This document shows positions 19,503-28,104 of a DNA stretch of 64,000 bases, piece after piece. The DNA is taken from NCBI GenBank assembly GCA_963734295.1, contig CAVTGS010000025.1, positions 1-64,000 of the forward strand. Direction: 5' to 3'. The position numbers and the translations under genes were made by a program. Under the pieces are notes generated by a model that was given only the letters and a program-made list of their open reading frames with translations, made no database searches and had not been told where the DNA came from. The stretch's first letter is position 1. Each line of letters begins with the position of its first letter. Source of the DNA: JAEUMW01 sp963734295. Its GTDB lineage: Bacteria; Pseudomonadota; Gammaproteobacteria; Burkholderiales; JAEUMW01.

Positions 19503-21992
19503 TCACGCTGCGGAGATGTCTCCTTGTGAGATGATCTGCCGGTCTAGTTCCCGAAGCTGCTCCTCGAAGTGGCTGCGGCGATGGTCGTGGCCAGTCTCCA
19601 TGAACAGGTCGAATGCGTTCTTGATTGCGGTTCGCGCCTCTTCTAGTTTGGAGACATCGTTGGTTCGGTGCCCAAGCAGCCAGAGCGCACTGCCGAGACC
19701 CCTCTGCGTCTCAGTCCAGCTAAGTGGTACGCGCTCGCAGGTTTTCACTTTCAAGGACTCACGAAAGGCGGCGATTGCTTCCTCCAGGCTGTCCGTACCA
19801 CCCTCCCGCTGTCCTATTTCAGTAAGCGTGTTGCCGAGGTTATGCTGCGCCCCTGCCCACTTCAGGGGATCGCGTTCGCGAGTGAACTCCTCCATCGCCG
19901 CGCGATAGGCCGCGGCTGCCTCGCGCAAGCGGAGCACTGTGCCCCCCCTGCGTTCGCCAAGCATCGAAAGCGCTGCGCCAAGGTTGTTCTGGGTTGCTGC
20001 CCATTCGAGCGGCACACAGTCGCGTGTACGCACTTCAAGCGCCGCGCGGAGTGCGAGAACAGCTTCCCTTAGCCGCGCGGTACCGGGTTCTCGCTGCCCC
20101 AAGAGCGATAGCGCGCTCCCAAGACTGTCCTGGGTCCCTGCCCACTCCAGGGGCACTCGCTCACGTGTCCACTCCTGCAGTGCCGCGCGAAAGGCAACCA
20201 CTGCATCCTCGAGACTTTGCGTGCCGCTCTCTCGCTGCCCGATTATAGTCAGCGTAGCGCCGAGATTGTGCTGGGTTTCAGCCCAAGCCAGCGGGACCCG
20301 TGCGCGGGTCCGTTCTTCGAGCGCTGCGCGATAGGCCGAGACTGCCTCATGAAGGCGCTCCGTGCCGCTCTCTCGCTGCCCAATCGCTGACAGCGTAGCG
20401 GCGAGGTTGCTCTGGATTTGAGCCCAAGCCAGCGGCGCCCGATCGCGAGTCTGCTCTTCCAGAGCTGCACGGTAGGCAGCGACCGCTTCCTCCAAGCGTT
20501 CAGTGTAATTCTCTCGCTGTCCGATCAGCGACAGTGTATTGGCGAGGTTTTGCTGGGTCTCAGCCCAAGCTAGCGGGACCCGTTCGCGAGTTCGTTCTTC
20601 GAGCGCCGCGCGAAAGGCAGCGACGGCGTCGTGCAGGCGTTCCTCATTTCCCTCGCGCTCCCCGACTATAGAAAGGGCTATTCCGAGGTCGGCCTGAGTT
20701 GCCGCCCATTCCAGCGGGAGACGCGCACGCGTCAGTTCGGTCAGGGCCGCGCGAAAGGATCTGACAGCCTCCTGGAGACGCGCCGTGTGTGCCTCCCGTT
20801 GCCCAAGCTCTAAGAGCGCACTGCCGAGGTTCCGCTGAAGTCCGGCCCAGTCCATCGGCACCCGCTCGTGCGTCCGCTCTTGCAGCGCGGCGCAGAAGGC
20901 GGCTATGGCTTCTTCCACGCGCTCCGTGCCGCTCTCTCGCTGTCCAAGTGCCAATAGCGCCATGCCAAGATTGTTTTGAATTCCGGCCCAGCCTTGTGGA
21001 GCGCGCTCGCGCGTCCATTCTTCCAGAGCCGCCCGAAGTTCGGAGATCGCTTGCTCCAGGCATTCGCTATCACCTTGCCGGCGACCGATAACTCCCAGTG
21101 CGGTGCCGAGGTTGTGGTGGGCTCCGCCCCAGTCCAACGGGACTCGCTCACGTGTCCACTCTTGCAGAGCGGCGCGAAACGCGGATACAGCTTCTTCCAC
21201 GCGCTCCGTGCCACTGTCTCGCTGTCCAAGTGCAACCAGTGCGGCACCTAAGTTGTTCTGGGCTGCCGCCCACGCGAGAGGAGCCAGAGCACGATCTCGC
21301 CGCGCGAGTAGCGCCCGAAATCGATTGATTGCTTCATGCAAAGCCTCGTTGTCGCCGAATTCCTCCCCTTGCCGATGCAGTGCATGAGCCTCGTGTTCCA
21401 GGTAGGTGAGGGCCCAGTCCTCACGAAAAGGGGCTATGCGCCCCGCCGCCACAGCGAAATGCTGCGCTGCCTCGTAGTAACGCAGCCTTGCGAGAGCGAT
21501 GTTGGCACGTTGTTCTGCGGTCTCCGCTGATGTTGTTGCGAGGCGCTCAAGGCGGCGCCGCTGACTGTCTCCGCCGATTTCGAGGACCCCTTCCGCCTCT
21601 GCGAGTAGCGTGTCAGCCCGTTCAAAGTCAGCGGCATCGATCGCATCGCGCGCTTGATGCCTGAGGCTAGTGAACTTGGGGTCATCATCCTCCGATGTGG
21701 CAACGAATTGTGCGCGCAGCTCACGATACTGCGCTGCGATATCAACCAAGCGTGCCGGCAGCTGGTCATGGGGGACGTGCTGCTCGCCGATGATTTGAAA
21801 GAATGCGCGGAGTTGGGCTTCTGTGGCACCGAGCTGTCGTTCTAGCTCTCGAATGGTTCCCATCTGTGCATCGGTTCGGTCCTGCCAATGGCTGACCTCG
21901 AGCATGGTTCGAAGGTCGACGGCCCTCGTTATCCCATCGGCCGCATCTATAAAGGGCTCGGGCATTCCTGCGACGTTGGCCATAAGCCGCAC
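19503..21992 (-). CDS. TPR-array protein with 12 near-identical 47-residue repeats
   Basis: 829 residues from a GTG at 21992. Residues 1-190 form a helical N-terminal region (QLRAFFQIIGEQHVPHDQLP, then a paired-helix segment with ALARLRYYEAAQHFAVAAGR). From about residue 245 to 800 there are 12 repeats of 47 residues (one of 48) of the form PLxWAxxQxNLGxALxxLGxR(E/D)xGTxxLxEAVxAxRAALEExTRER. Such arrays act as protein-protein scaffolds. No enzymatic domain is present. The frame stays open upstream of the start, through 22110 and into the 3' end of the next gene, with protein-like residues (e.g. LPESVRPLLDRDALILRGK), and no good ribosome site precedes the GTG, so the N-terminus may have been lost. 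Base composition is lower in GC than its neighbours. Confidence 0.8.
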   Translation of the reverse strand: MRLMANVAGMPEPFIDAADGITRAVDLRTMLEVSHWQDRTDAQMGTIRELERQLGATEAQLRAFFQIIGEQHVPHDQLPARLVDIAAQYRELRAQFVATSEDDDPKFTSLRHQARDAIDAADFERADTLLAEAEGVLEIGGDSQRRRLERLATTSAETAEQRANIALARLRYYEAAQHFAVAAGRIAPFREDWALTYLEHEAHALHRQGEEFGDNEALHEAINRFRALLARRDRALAPLAWAAAQNNLGAALVALGQRDSGTERVEEAVSAFRAALQEWTRERVPLDWGGAHHNLGTALGVIGRRQGDSECLEQAISELRAALEEWTRERAPQGWAGIQNNLGMALLALGQRESGTERVEEAIAAFCAALQERTHERVPMDWAGLQRNLGSALLELGQREAHTARLQEAVRSFRAALTELTRARLPLEWAATQADLGIALSIVGEREGNEERLHDAVAAFRAALEERTRERVPLAWAETQQNLANTLSLIGQRENYTERLEEAVAAYRAALEEQTRDRAPLAWAQIQSNLAATLSAIGQRESGTERLHEAVSAYRAALEERTRARVPLAWAETQHNLGATLTIIGQRESGTQSLEDAVVAFRAALQEWTRERVPLEWAGTQDSLGSALSLLGQREPGTARLREAVLALRAALEVRTRDCVPLEWAATQNNLGAALSMLGERRGGTVLRLREAAAAYRAAMEEFTRERDPLKWAGAQHNLGNTLTEIGQREGGTDSLEEAIAAFRESLKVKTCERVPLSWTETQRGLGSALWLLGHRTNDVSKLEEARTAIKNAFDLFMETGHDHRRSHFEEQLRELDRQIISQGDISAA
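19560..21285 (-). repeat. Tandem 141-bp repeats encoding the TPR array
   Basis: Twelve units of about 141 bp, with the same codons at many positions (each carries a form of tcgctgtcc/caatcc... and gccgcgcg near the same offset). Neighbouring units differ by scattered substitutions, so the array probably grows and shrinks by recombination. Confidence 0.75.
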
Positions 21993-22114
21993 GAGCTCGC
22001 GCCGCTGGCTTTCATACTCGTAAGTCTTGCCGCGTAGTATTAACGCATCACGATCGAGAAGCGGCCTGACGGATTCCGGCAGTTCCTGGGCGACCGATAC
22101 GAAGCAAGCGAGCT

Positions 22115-23062
22115 TCAGGGCGCGCCTATGAACTGGCCGAAGCCGCGGCTGCTCTTGCCCGTCTCGATGGTAGCCAACACTTGCAAGGTGTGCGCGTCCA
22201 GCACCGTCACATTGTCATCCATCCAGTTCACCACGTACACCCGGTTCCCGTGCACCGCGATGCCTTCGGGGTAACCGCCCACGGGTACGGTCGCCAGCAC
22301 CTCGTGGGTAAGTGCGTCGATGACCGACACGCTGTCCGCGTGCTGGTTGGTGACGAAAACCCTGCCGGCCTCCCCATGAACGGCGGCGCCGTAGGGAGAG
22401 CGGCCGACGGGCACGGTCGCTAGCCGCGTGCCGGATCCGGTATCGAAAACGGTGACGTCGTTGCTCCACACGTTCACCACGTACAACCGACTCCCGGCGG
22501 GATCGAGCGCCACCGCGAAGGGGTGGTTGCCCGCGGCGAGTTCTCCGGTCACCGCGAGCGTGCCGGCGTCGATCACCGAGACGCTGTTGCTGTCCCGATT
22601 CGCCACGAAGACGCGCTTCCCATCCGGGTGCACGACCACCCCAGCGGGTGCGACCCCGACCGGCACGCGGCCGATGAGCCGATGGCTCGCGCCGTCGAAG
22701 ACCAGCACCCGATTGCCGAACCAGTCGGCGAGCCAGACCCGCGAGCCGTCGGGCGACACCGCGATGCCGACCGGACCGTCCCCGGCGGGCAGCGTGTCGA
22801 TTACCCGGTTCGACCTCATGTCGATGACCGAAAGGGTCTTGCTTTCCGGATTCGAGACGAACGCGCGGGCAGTGGCCGAGCTGACGGCGATGCCGGCGGG
22901 GGCGCGGCCGACTGCGACGGTCGCGACCACCTTGCGCGCCGCGAGATCGATCACCGAGACATCGTTGCTGCCCTGGTTGGTGATGTAGGCGAAGGGAGCG
23001 GCAAGTGCGCTTCCCGCGGCTGCAAGCGCTGCCGCGGCGACTGCGCGGGCGAGCTTCGGCAT
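22115..23062 (-). CDS. Secreted YVTN-family seven-bladed beta-propeller protein
   Basis: 315 residues with a signal peptide (MPKLARAVAAAALAAAGSALA). The rest is YVTN/NHL-type propeller repeats of about 42 residues, each with a form of V(T/S)VIDxxxxxVxxTVPVGxxPxGIAV and a YVxN-like strand (FAYITNQGSNDVSVID, VFVANRDSNSVSVID, LYVVNVWSNDVTVFD, VFVTNQHADSVSVID, VYVVNWMDDNVTVLD). It is predicted to be periplasmic or extracellular; the partner is unknown. It starts 21 bp after purK. Its 3' end abuts the possibly truncated TPR gene. Confidence 0.88.
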   Translation of the reverse strand: MPKLARAVAAAALAAAGSALAAPFAYITNQGSNDVSVIDLAARKVVATVAVGRAPAGIAVSSATARAFVSNPESKTLSVIDMRSNRVIDTLPAGDGPVGIAVSPDGSRVWLADWFGNRVLVFDGASHRLIGRVPVGVAPAGVVVHPDGKRVFVANRDSNSVSVIDAGTLAVTGELAAGNHPFAVALDPAGSRLYVVNVWSNDVTVFDTGSGTRLATVPVGRSPYGAAVHGEAGRVFVTNQHADSVSVIDALTHEVLATVPVGGYPEGIAVHGNRVYVVNWMDDNVTVLDAHTLQVLATIETGKSSRGFGQFIGAP

Positions 23063-23082
23063 GGCAGTGCGAACCGGTTGGC

Positions 23083-24249
23083 TCACGCCGCGCCCCGCAT
23101 GTTCGCGCCGACCGCGGCAGACGATGCGACCAGTGCCCGCTGGATGTCGAGCGCCAGCGCGAGATTCGCTGCGAGATCGTCGCCGAGCACGGTGTAGTGG
23201 CCCATCTTGCGGCCGGGCCGCGGCTCGCGCTTGCCGTAGAGGTGGAGCTTCACGCGCGGATGAGCGAGCACGCGCTCCCACCGCGGTTCGCCCGCATGCC
23301 AAGCGTCGCCCAGGATGTTCACCATCACCGCCGGACAGTGCAGAGCGGTGTCGCCGAGCGGCAGCTGCGCCAGCACCCGAACCTGCTGCTCGAACTGCGA
23401 CGTGACGCACGCGTCGATGCTGTAATGGCCGCTGTTGTGGGGGCGCGGGGCGATCTCGTTCGCGAGCAGACGGCCGCCCTCGACGACGAAGAACTCAACG
23501 CACAGCACGCCGCGGTAGTCGAGCGCTTCGGCCACCGTCACTGCCGCTGCGCGTGCCTCGGCGCCGAGCGCTGCCGGCACCCGCGCCGGCACGATGCTGA
23601 CGTCGAGGATCCCGTGTGCGTGGACGTTCTCGGCCACTGGAAAGGTCGCGACGGTACCGTCGACGCCGCGCACGACGACCACCGACAGCTCGAGCTCGAG
23701 GGCGAGCATCCGCTCCAGCACGCACGGCTCCTCGCCCAGCGCGACGAAGGCGGCGCGCGCCTCGTCCGCGGTCTGCACCCGTGCCTGCCCCTTGCCGTCG
23801 TAGCCGAAGCGGCTGCGCTTGAGTATCCCCGGCAAAAGCGCGGGATCGAAGCCGTCTCCCAAGTCTTCCCGCCGCTCGATCACGGCGAACGGCGCGGTGC
23901 GAAGTCCGCTCGCGGCGAGAAAGCGCTTCTCGCGGATCCGATCCTGGGCCACGGCCACGCTCGCCGCAGCGGGACTCACGATGCAGGAACGGGCGAGGCG
24001 CTCGAGGGCCTCGGCCGGCACGTTCTCGAACTCGGTGGTGATCGCCGCGCAACAGCGGGCCAGCTCCGCGAGGGCCGCCGGATCCAGGTAGTCCGACCAG
24101 ATATGACGGTCCGCCACGCTACCGGCCGGGCTGTGCCGGCCTGGATCCAGCACCATGACCCGGTAGCCCATGCCCTGGGCCGCCATGGTGAACATCCGTC
24201 CGAGCTGTCCTCCGCCGAGGAGCCCGAGGAAAGCGCCGGGCGCGATCAT
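23083..24249 (-). CDS. purK: N5-carboxyaminoimidazole ribonucleotide synthase
   Basis: 388 residues, ATP-grasp enzyme. It carboxylates AIR with bicarbonate and ATP to N5-CAIR, the substrate of PurE. Motifs: LGLLGGGQLGRMFTMAAQGMG, TEFENVPAEALE, LKRSRFGYDGKGQ (ATP-binding Lys-containing loop), VEFFVVEGGRLLANEIAPRPHNSGHY (metal-binding and bicarbonate region). It overlaps purE by 4 nt (ATGA), so the two are translationally coupled on the minus strand. Confidence 0.96.
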   Translation of the reverse strand: MIAPGAFLGLLGGGQLGRMFTMAAQGMGYRVMVLDPGRHSPAGSVADRHIWSDYLDPAALAELARCCAAITTEFENVPAEALERLARSCIVSPAAASVAVAQDRIREKRFLAASGLRTAPFAVIERREDLGDGFDPALLPGILKRSRFGYDGKGQARVQTADEARAAFVALGEEPCVLERMLALELELSVVVVRGVDGTVATFPVAENVHAHGILDVSIVPARVPAALGAEARAAAVTVAEALDYRGVLCVEFFVVEGGRLLANEIAPRPHNSGHYSIDACVTSQFEQQVRVLAQLPLGDTALHCPAVMVNILGDAWHAGEPRWERVLAHPRVKLHLYGKREPRPGRKMGHYTVLGDDLAANLALALDIQRALVASSAAVGANMRGAA

Positions 24250-24740
24250 TCCGGGTCGGGCAGGACCAGCGCGCGGACGTGTGCCGCCTGGGCCTCGCGA
24301 AAGTCGCCGAGCTGCGCGCCGAGGGCGCGATCGTCGAGCGCGAGGAGCGCGACGGCAAAGAGCGCGGCGTTCTCCGCACCGGCTTCACCGATGGCGAAGG
24401 TGGCGACGGGAACGCCCTTCGGCATCTGCACGATGGAGAGCAGGGAATCGATTCCCTTGAGCGTCCGGGAGGGCACCGGGACGCCCAGTACCGGTAGCGT
24501 CGTCTTGGCGGCGAGCATGCCGGGCAGATGGGCCGCGCCGCCGGCCCCCGCGATGATGCACTGCAGCCCGCGCGCGGCGGCCGTCTCGGCGTATTCGAAC
24601 AAGAGGTCGGGGGTGCGGTGGGCGGACACGACACGGGCCTCGAACGGCACCTGGAACGCCTTGAGGCGGCGTGCGGCGTGCTGCATCACCACCCAGTCGC
24701 TGTCGCTGCCCATGACGATGCCGACCCGCACCCTGTCCAT
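24246..24740 (-). CDS. purE: N5-carboxyaminoimidazole ribonucleotide mutase
   Basis: 164 residues. It converts N5-CAIR to CAIR. The family motifs are GIVMGSDSDW, EARVVSAHRTPD (catalytic His), AGAGGAAHLPGMLAAKTTLPVLGVPV and GLDSLLSIVQMPKGVPVAT-like GIDSLLSIVQMPKGVPVAT. It is the first gene of the purEK pair, followed by purK through a 4-nt overlap. A 45-bp gap separates it from psiE upstream. Confidence 0.96.
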   Translation of the reverse strand: MDRVRVGIVMGSDSDWVVMQHAARRLKAFQVPFEARVVSAHRTPDLLFEYAETAAARGLQCIIAGAGGAAHLPGMLAAKTTLPVLGVPVPSRTLKGIDSLLSIVQMPKGVPVATFAIGEAGAENAALFAVALLALDDRALGAQLGDFREAQAAHVRALVLPDPE

Positions 24741-24785
24741 GTCCCGGCCCGCGAAAAAACCGCGATTATAGCGGAGGGAGTGCCC

Positions 24786-25229
24786 TCATTCGCGGCCGAA
24801 ATCGCCCTTGCCCGGCAACTCCGGGCGCGTGTCGTCCCCGATATAGGGATAGCGCACGTGACCGAACCGGATCACGAGCACGGCGCAGGCGATCAGGAGA
24901 ATAGCGCCCGCCACCGCCAGCATCCGCAGTTCGGTGATCTCCTTCACGTCGAGGATGATGTAGCGGGCGAGCGCGATCAACGCAATGTACAGCGGAAAGC
25001 GCACCGGCAGCTTGCCCGACCGGTAGTAGAGGCCGACCATGGTCAGCACCTCGAGGAACAGGAACATGAGCAGCAGGTCGGCGAGCGTGACCTTGGCGTT
25101 GTGGACCATCACCATCACTTCCTGGTAACCGGCAACAACGGTCGCGATGGCGATGATCAGGAGCCCGAGCTGCTCGACGACGGTGAGCGCGATGCGGGCG
25201 TAGCGGTTGGCGGCTGAATCGGTTTCCAT
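24786..25229 (-). CDS. PsiE-family membrane protein
   Basis: 147 residues with four hydrophobic helices (LLIIAIATVVAGYQEVMVMV, LLMFLFLEVLTMVGLYY, LYIALIALARYIILD, LAVAGAILLIACAVLVI). This is the PsiE family (PF06146), phosphate-starvation inducible in E. coli but of unknown function. It lies 12 bp downstream of the unknown gene that follows cbbO, so it may be transcribed with the RuBisCO operon. Whether phosphate controls it is not visible here. Confidence 0.8.
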   Translation of the reverse strand: METDSAANRYARIALTVVEQLGLLIIAIATVVAGYQEVMVMVHNAKVTLADLLLMFLFLEVLTMVGLYYRSGKLPVRFPLYIALIALARYIILDVKEITELRMLAVAGAILLIACAVLVIRFGHVRYPYIGDDTRPELPGKGDFGRE

Positions 25230-25241
25230 GCTGAGTGCTCT

Positions 25242-25697
25242 TCAGGCGGTAGGGGTGTCCGGGTCCGAGTGGCACGTCGGCGCCCGCAGGCGCTCGTCGA
25301 GCAGCGCCTCCATCAGGTCGAGCACCTTGGCCCGCACCATGGATCCGCCGACGTGAAAGTACTTGAGCTCGCAGGCCACCGGCGCGTGCAGCGTGGTGCG
25401 GCCGGCAGACTGGAAAGCGGTCCAGGCGATGATCGGCATGTCGTTCAACTGCGGATCGACGCAGATCCAGGCCCCGTCGGTCAGCACCAGCTCGAGACCC
25501 TTGAGCCCCGGCAGACCCATTCGCAGCGGCAGGCCCAGCCGCGATCCGGCGCGTCGCCACAGGTTGTAGTGCCGCGCCGCCACCTCGTCGGGGCGCGACG
25601 CATAGGCTGGAAAGTCTTCGTGCAACTTGTACACGTGGCAGCGCGTCCGCGATCCGGTGCGGTTTCAGGCCCGCGACGCCGGCGAGCGTGTGCTCAT
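25242..25697 (-). CDS. Unknown protein following cbbO (probably frameshifted at its start)
   Basis: A clean frame of 130 residues runs from a GTG at 25634 (VYKLHEDFPAYASRPDEVAA...). Just upstream, another frame reads LAGVAGLKPHRIADALPRV, which joins naturally to that start. If two small indels are allowed, the gene begins at the ATG at 25697 and overlaps the cbbO stop (ATGA), giving about 150 residues. No domain is recognised. It contains LELVLTDGAWICVDPQLND and YFHVGGSMVRAKVLDLMEALL; no signal peptide or membrane helix. Its position between cbbO and psiE suggests a link to the RuBisCO operon, but its function is unknown. Confidence 0.6.
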
Positions 25698-28015
25698 CGC
25701 GTGAGACCCATGTAGAGCAGCGGCAGCCGTTCCGGCAGACGCTCGACATGGTCAACGACGAGGTAGTGTTTCGCGCCGAAGATGCGGGCGACGTAATCGT
25801 CCGCGTGCGGGTCGAGGCTCATGCAGTAGGTCAGGATGCCGGAGCGGCCGAGCTCCTCCACCGCCTTCTTCGCATCGAGGCGCAGATACTGCGGGTCGCG
25901 CACGTCCACGTCGGCGGGCTCGCCGTCGGTGACGACGATGAGCAGCCTCTTCGACTGCGGCTGGCGCCTCAAGAACGTGCCGGCGTGGCGGATGGCCGAC
26001 CCCATGCGTGTCGAGAGCTGTGCCGTCATGCCGGCGAGCCGCGCCTTCGCGTGATCGTCGTAGTCGGCGCCGAAGTCCTTGAAGCGGAAGTACTGCACGT
26101 CGTGCCGGCCATCCGAGGCGAAGCCGTGAATCGCGAACGGATCGCCGATGCCGTCGAGCGCCTCGGCGAGCAGCACCGTTGCCTCGCGCGAGAGGTCCAG
26201 CACCGAATAATCGGCACCGCGCACCTTGTCGTTCGCGGACTCCGAGAGGTCGAGCAGCACCAGCACCGCGAGGTCGCGCACCTTGCGCACGTTGCGCATG
26301 GCGATGCGCGGATCGGGGCTCGCGCCGGTGCGAAGATCGGTCATCGCCAGCACCGCGGCGTTGAGGTCGATCTCGTCGCCGTCCTCCTGCTTGCGCAGCC
26401 GCTGCACGCCCTGCGGCTGCAGCGCCTCGATGAGATACCTGAGCCTGGAAAGCAGGGCGCGGTTGCGGTCCAGGATGCCGTCGATGCGGCCGAGGTCGCC
26501 GGCGCCGGCGCGCTTTTCCAGCACCGTCGTCCACGACGGCCGCTCGAGCTGGATGGCGTAGTCCCACTCCGGATAGTGGCGCGGCGCCGCGACCGGCTCC
26601 TTGCCTTCGCGCGCGTTGTAGCTGACGCCGTCGTCTTCGTAGGGAAAGAGCTCGGTGGAGAGGATCCAGACCTCTTGCGCATCGTCCCCGGCGGTCTCGA
26701 CGTCGATCTCGTTCACGAACTCCATCAGGCTCACGTTGCGGCGGACCTGCTGCTCCCGGTAGAGCGCCGCCGCGCCGGCGCCGTACTCGATGCCGTCGAA
26801 TTCCCAGATATAGCGGTTGTCGTCCCGATACGCGATCGGCGGCACGTCCGTGCGCGGGTTGAAGCGCGCGCCGGCGACCTTGAGCTCGTGCGCAAGGCGC
26901 ACCCCCACGTCCCAGGAAAGGCGGTTGTCGTCGAGCCGACCCGCTTCGCGCGCGAACGCTTCCCGACCTTTCGCCACCAGCGGATGCGGATCGCGGTACT
27001 CGGGGTCGAGCAGCGCGCGGGCGAGCCGCGCCAGCAGTGCGCCGGTGCCTTCGTCGGCAGGATTGGCAACGTGCAGGGGCAGCCACAGCTCGCGCAGCCC
27101 CGGAAACTCGCGGATGGCGAGCGCCTCGACGCGGGCGTCCTCGATCACGCCGATCATCCCCATTTGCAGCGCGGTCAACGCCTCGGCGGAAAGCGGCGCC
27201 CGCGTATACGCGAGATGTGCGGCGGCGTGGGTGGCGGTGGCGCGGTACAGCTCGAGGCCGCTCACGGCGCCGCTCGCGTCGTACGCGTCGGGCAGATGGA
27301 TGACGCAGTCCGCGATGAAGGGCCGGTAGCCTTGCCGGGATTCGAAGTCGCCGCTGGTGGGCCGCAGGAAGAAATCGCGCCCCCACAGCGCGCGCAGGTA
27401 CATCCCGATGCGCCGCTGCACATCGACGAAGAGGGTGCCGCGGCGCTCCTTCTGCAACACCGCGAGGGCGTCCGGACTCTCCAGCCCAAAGTAGCGGACT
27501 TGCGCCTCGAAGTCGGTGCGGTGCGCCTGGGCGCCCCACATCGCCCAGCGGCGCAATCCCCCGAGGGTGAGCTGCGTGAGCAGGGTCTCGAGGCGGTCGA
27601 GCATCGGCCGCACGCCCCGCGGCGCCTGGGCGAGGAGTTTCCCGAGCAGGCGCAGGTAGCCGCGGAAGACCTCGATGTCGCCCAAGCGGCGGGCGGCGAG
27701 CGGCGCGGTGGCGCACACCATGGCGATGACGGCGCCGCTCGTTTTCGACGCCATGCCGAGGGCCGCCTGTACCAGCTCGTCGACGGCGTCCTCGCCGATC
27801 TCCCGTGCGATCTCCGGTGCGCCCTGGATAAACGAGACCACGAGGTCGGTGCCGCGGCCCAAGGACTTGAGCGCGCGCGCGCCGCGCAGGTAGGTTTCCA
27901 GCCCGCGCGGCGAGAACACGCGCGCCGCCTCGTGCCAGGCGGCGCGCAGCACTTCGGCCGGGTGGTCGCCGAGCTCGGTCAGGAGCTCGTCGTAGTCGTC
28001 GAGCTGGACGGACAT
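25694..28015 (-). CDS. cbbO: RuBisCO activation protein CbbO (VWA domain)
   Basis: 773 residues. CbbO pairs with CbbQ, an AAA+ ATPase, to remove inhibitory sugar phosphates from the RuBisCO active site. The C-terminal VWA domain shows the MIDAS motif LVLLDLSESANDKV (DxSxS) near residue 575, and later TDGEPADVDVRDPQYL. The N-terminal two thirds are the CbbO-specific helical region. CbbO binds RuBisCO through the VWA MIDAS and CbbQ through the N-terminal part. It follows cbbQ with about 90 bp between them, which contains a polypurine/polypyrimidine hairpin. Confidence 0.95.
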   Translation of the reverse strand: MSVQLDDYDELLTELGDHPAEVLRAAWHEAARVFSPRGLETYLRGARALKSLGRGTDLVVSFIQGAPEIAREIGEDAVDELVQAALGMASKTSGAVIAMVCATAPLAARRLGDIEVFRGYLRLLGKLLAQAPRGVRPMLDRLETLLTQLTLGGLRRWAMWGAQAHRTDFEAQVRYFGLESPDALAVLQKERRGTLFVDVQRRIGMYLRALWGRDFFLRPTSGDFESRQGYRPFIADCVIHLPDAYDASGAVSGLELYRATATHAAAHLAYTRAPLSAEALTALQMGMIGVIEDARVEALAIREFPGLRELWLPLHVANPADEGTGALLARLARALLDPEYRDPHPLVAKGREAFAREAGRLDDNRLSWDVGVRLAHELKVAGARFNPRTDVPPIAYRDDNRYIWEFDGIEYGAGAAALYREQQVRRNVSLMEFVNEIDVETAGDDAQEVWILSTELFPYEDDGVSYNAREGKEPVAAPRHYPEWDYAIQLERPSWTTVLEKRAGAGDLGRIDGILDRNRALLSRLRYLIEALQPQGVQRLRKQEDGDEIDLNAAVLAMTDLRTGASPDPRIAMRNVRKVRDLAVLVLLDLSESANDKVRGADYSVLDLSREATVLLAEALDGIGDPFAIHGFASDGRHDVQYFRFKDFGADYDDHAKARLAGMTAQLSTRMGSAIRHAGTFLRRQPQSKRLLIVVTDGEPADVDVRDPQYLRLDAKKAVEELGRSGILTYCMSLDPHADDYVARIFGAKHYLVVDHVERLPERLPLLYMGLTR

Positions 28016-28017
28016 GG

Positions 28018-28104
28018 TGAATGGGAGGAGGGAGGCGGAAGGCGGGAGGGGAGAAGGGATTCACCTTTCACTTCACGCTTGTCCTCTTCCCTCCTCCCCC
28101 TTCC
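28018..28104 (-). other. Polypurine/polypyrimidine stem-loop between cbbQ and cbbO
   Basis: One side (28024-28058) is nearly all purine and the other (28081-28104) nearly all pyrimidine on the same strand. They can pair into a long imperfect stem whose loop holds the TTCAC-type repeat at 28060-28080. This may set the level of cbbO relative to cbbQ. Confidence 0.5.
28060..28080. repeat. Short TTCAC-type repeat
   Basis: ttcacctttcacttcacgctt: three TTCAC units. It contains the 12-mer tttcacttcacg also present at 16350-16361. Confidence 0.5.

Noticed and set aside
19503..21285. The 141-bp repeat array as a CRISPR or satellite
   Set aside because: Units are contiguous without spacers and keep a coding frame with TPR residues.
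23083..28015. Long antisense open frames opposite purK and cbbO
   Set aside because: High GC content gives long open antisense frames; no protein motifs and the sense genes are well supported.
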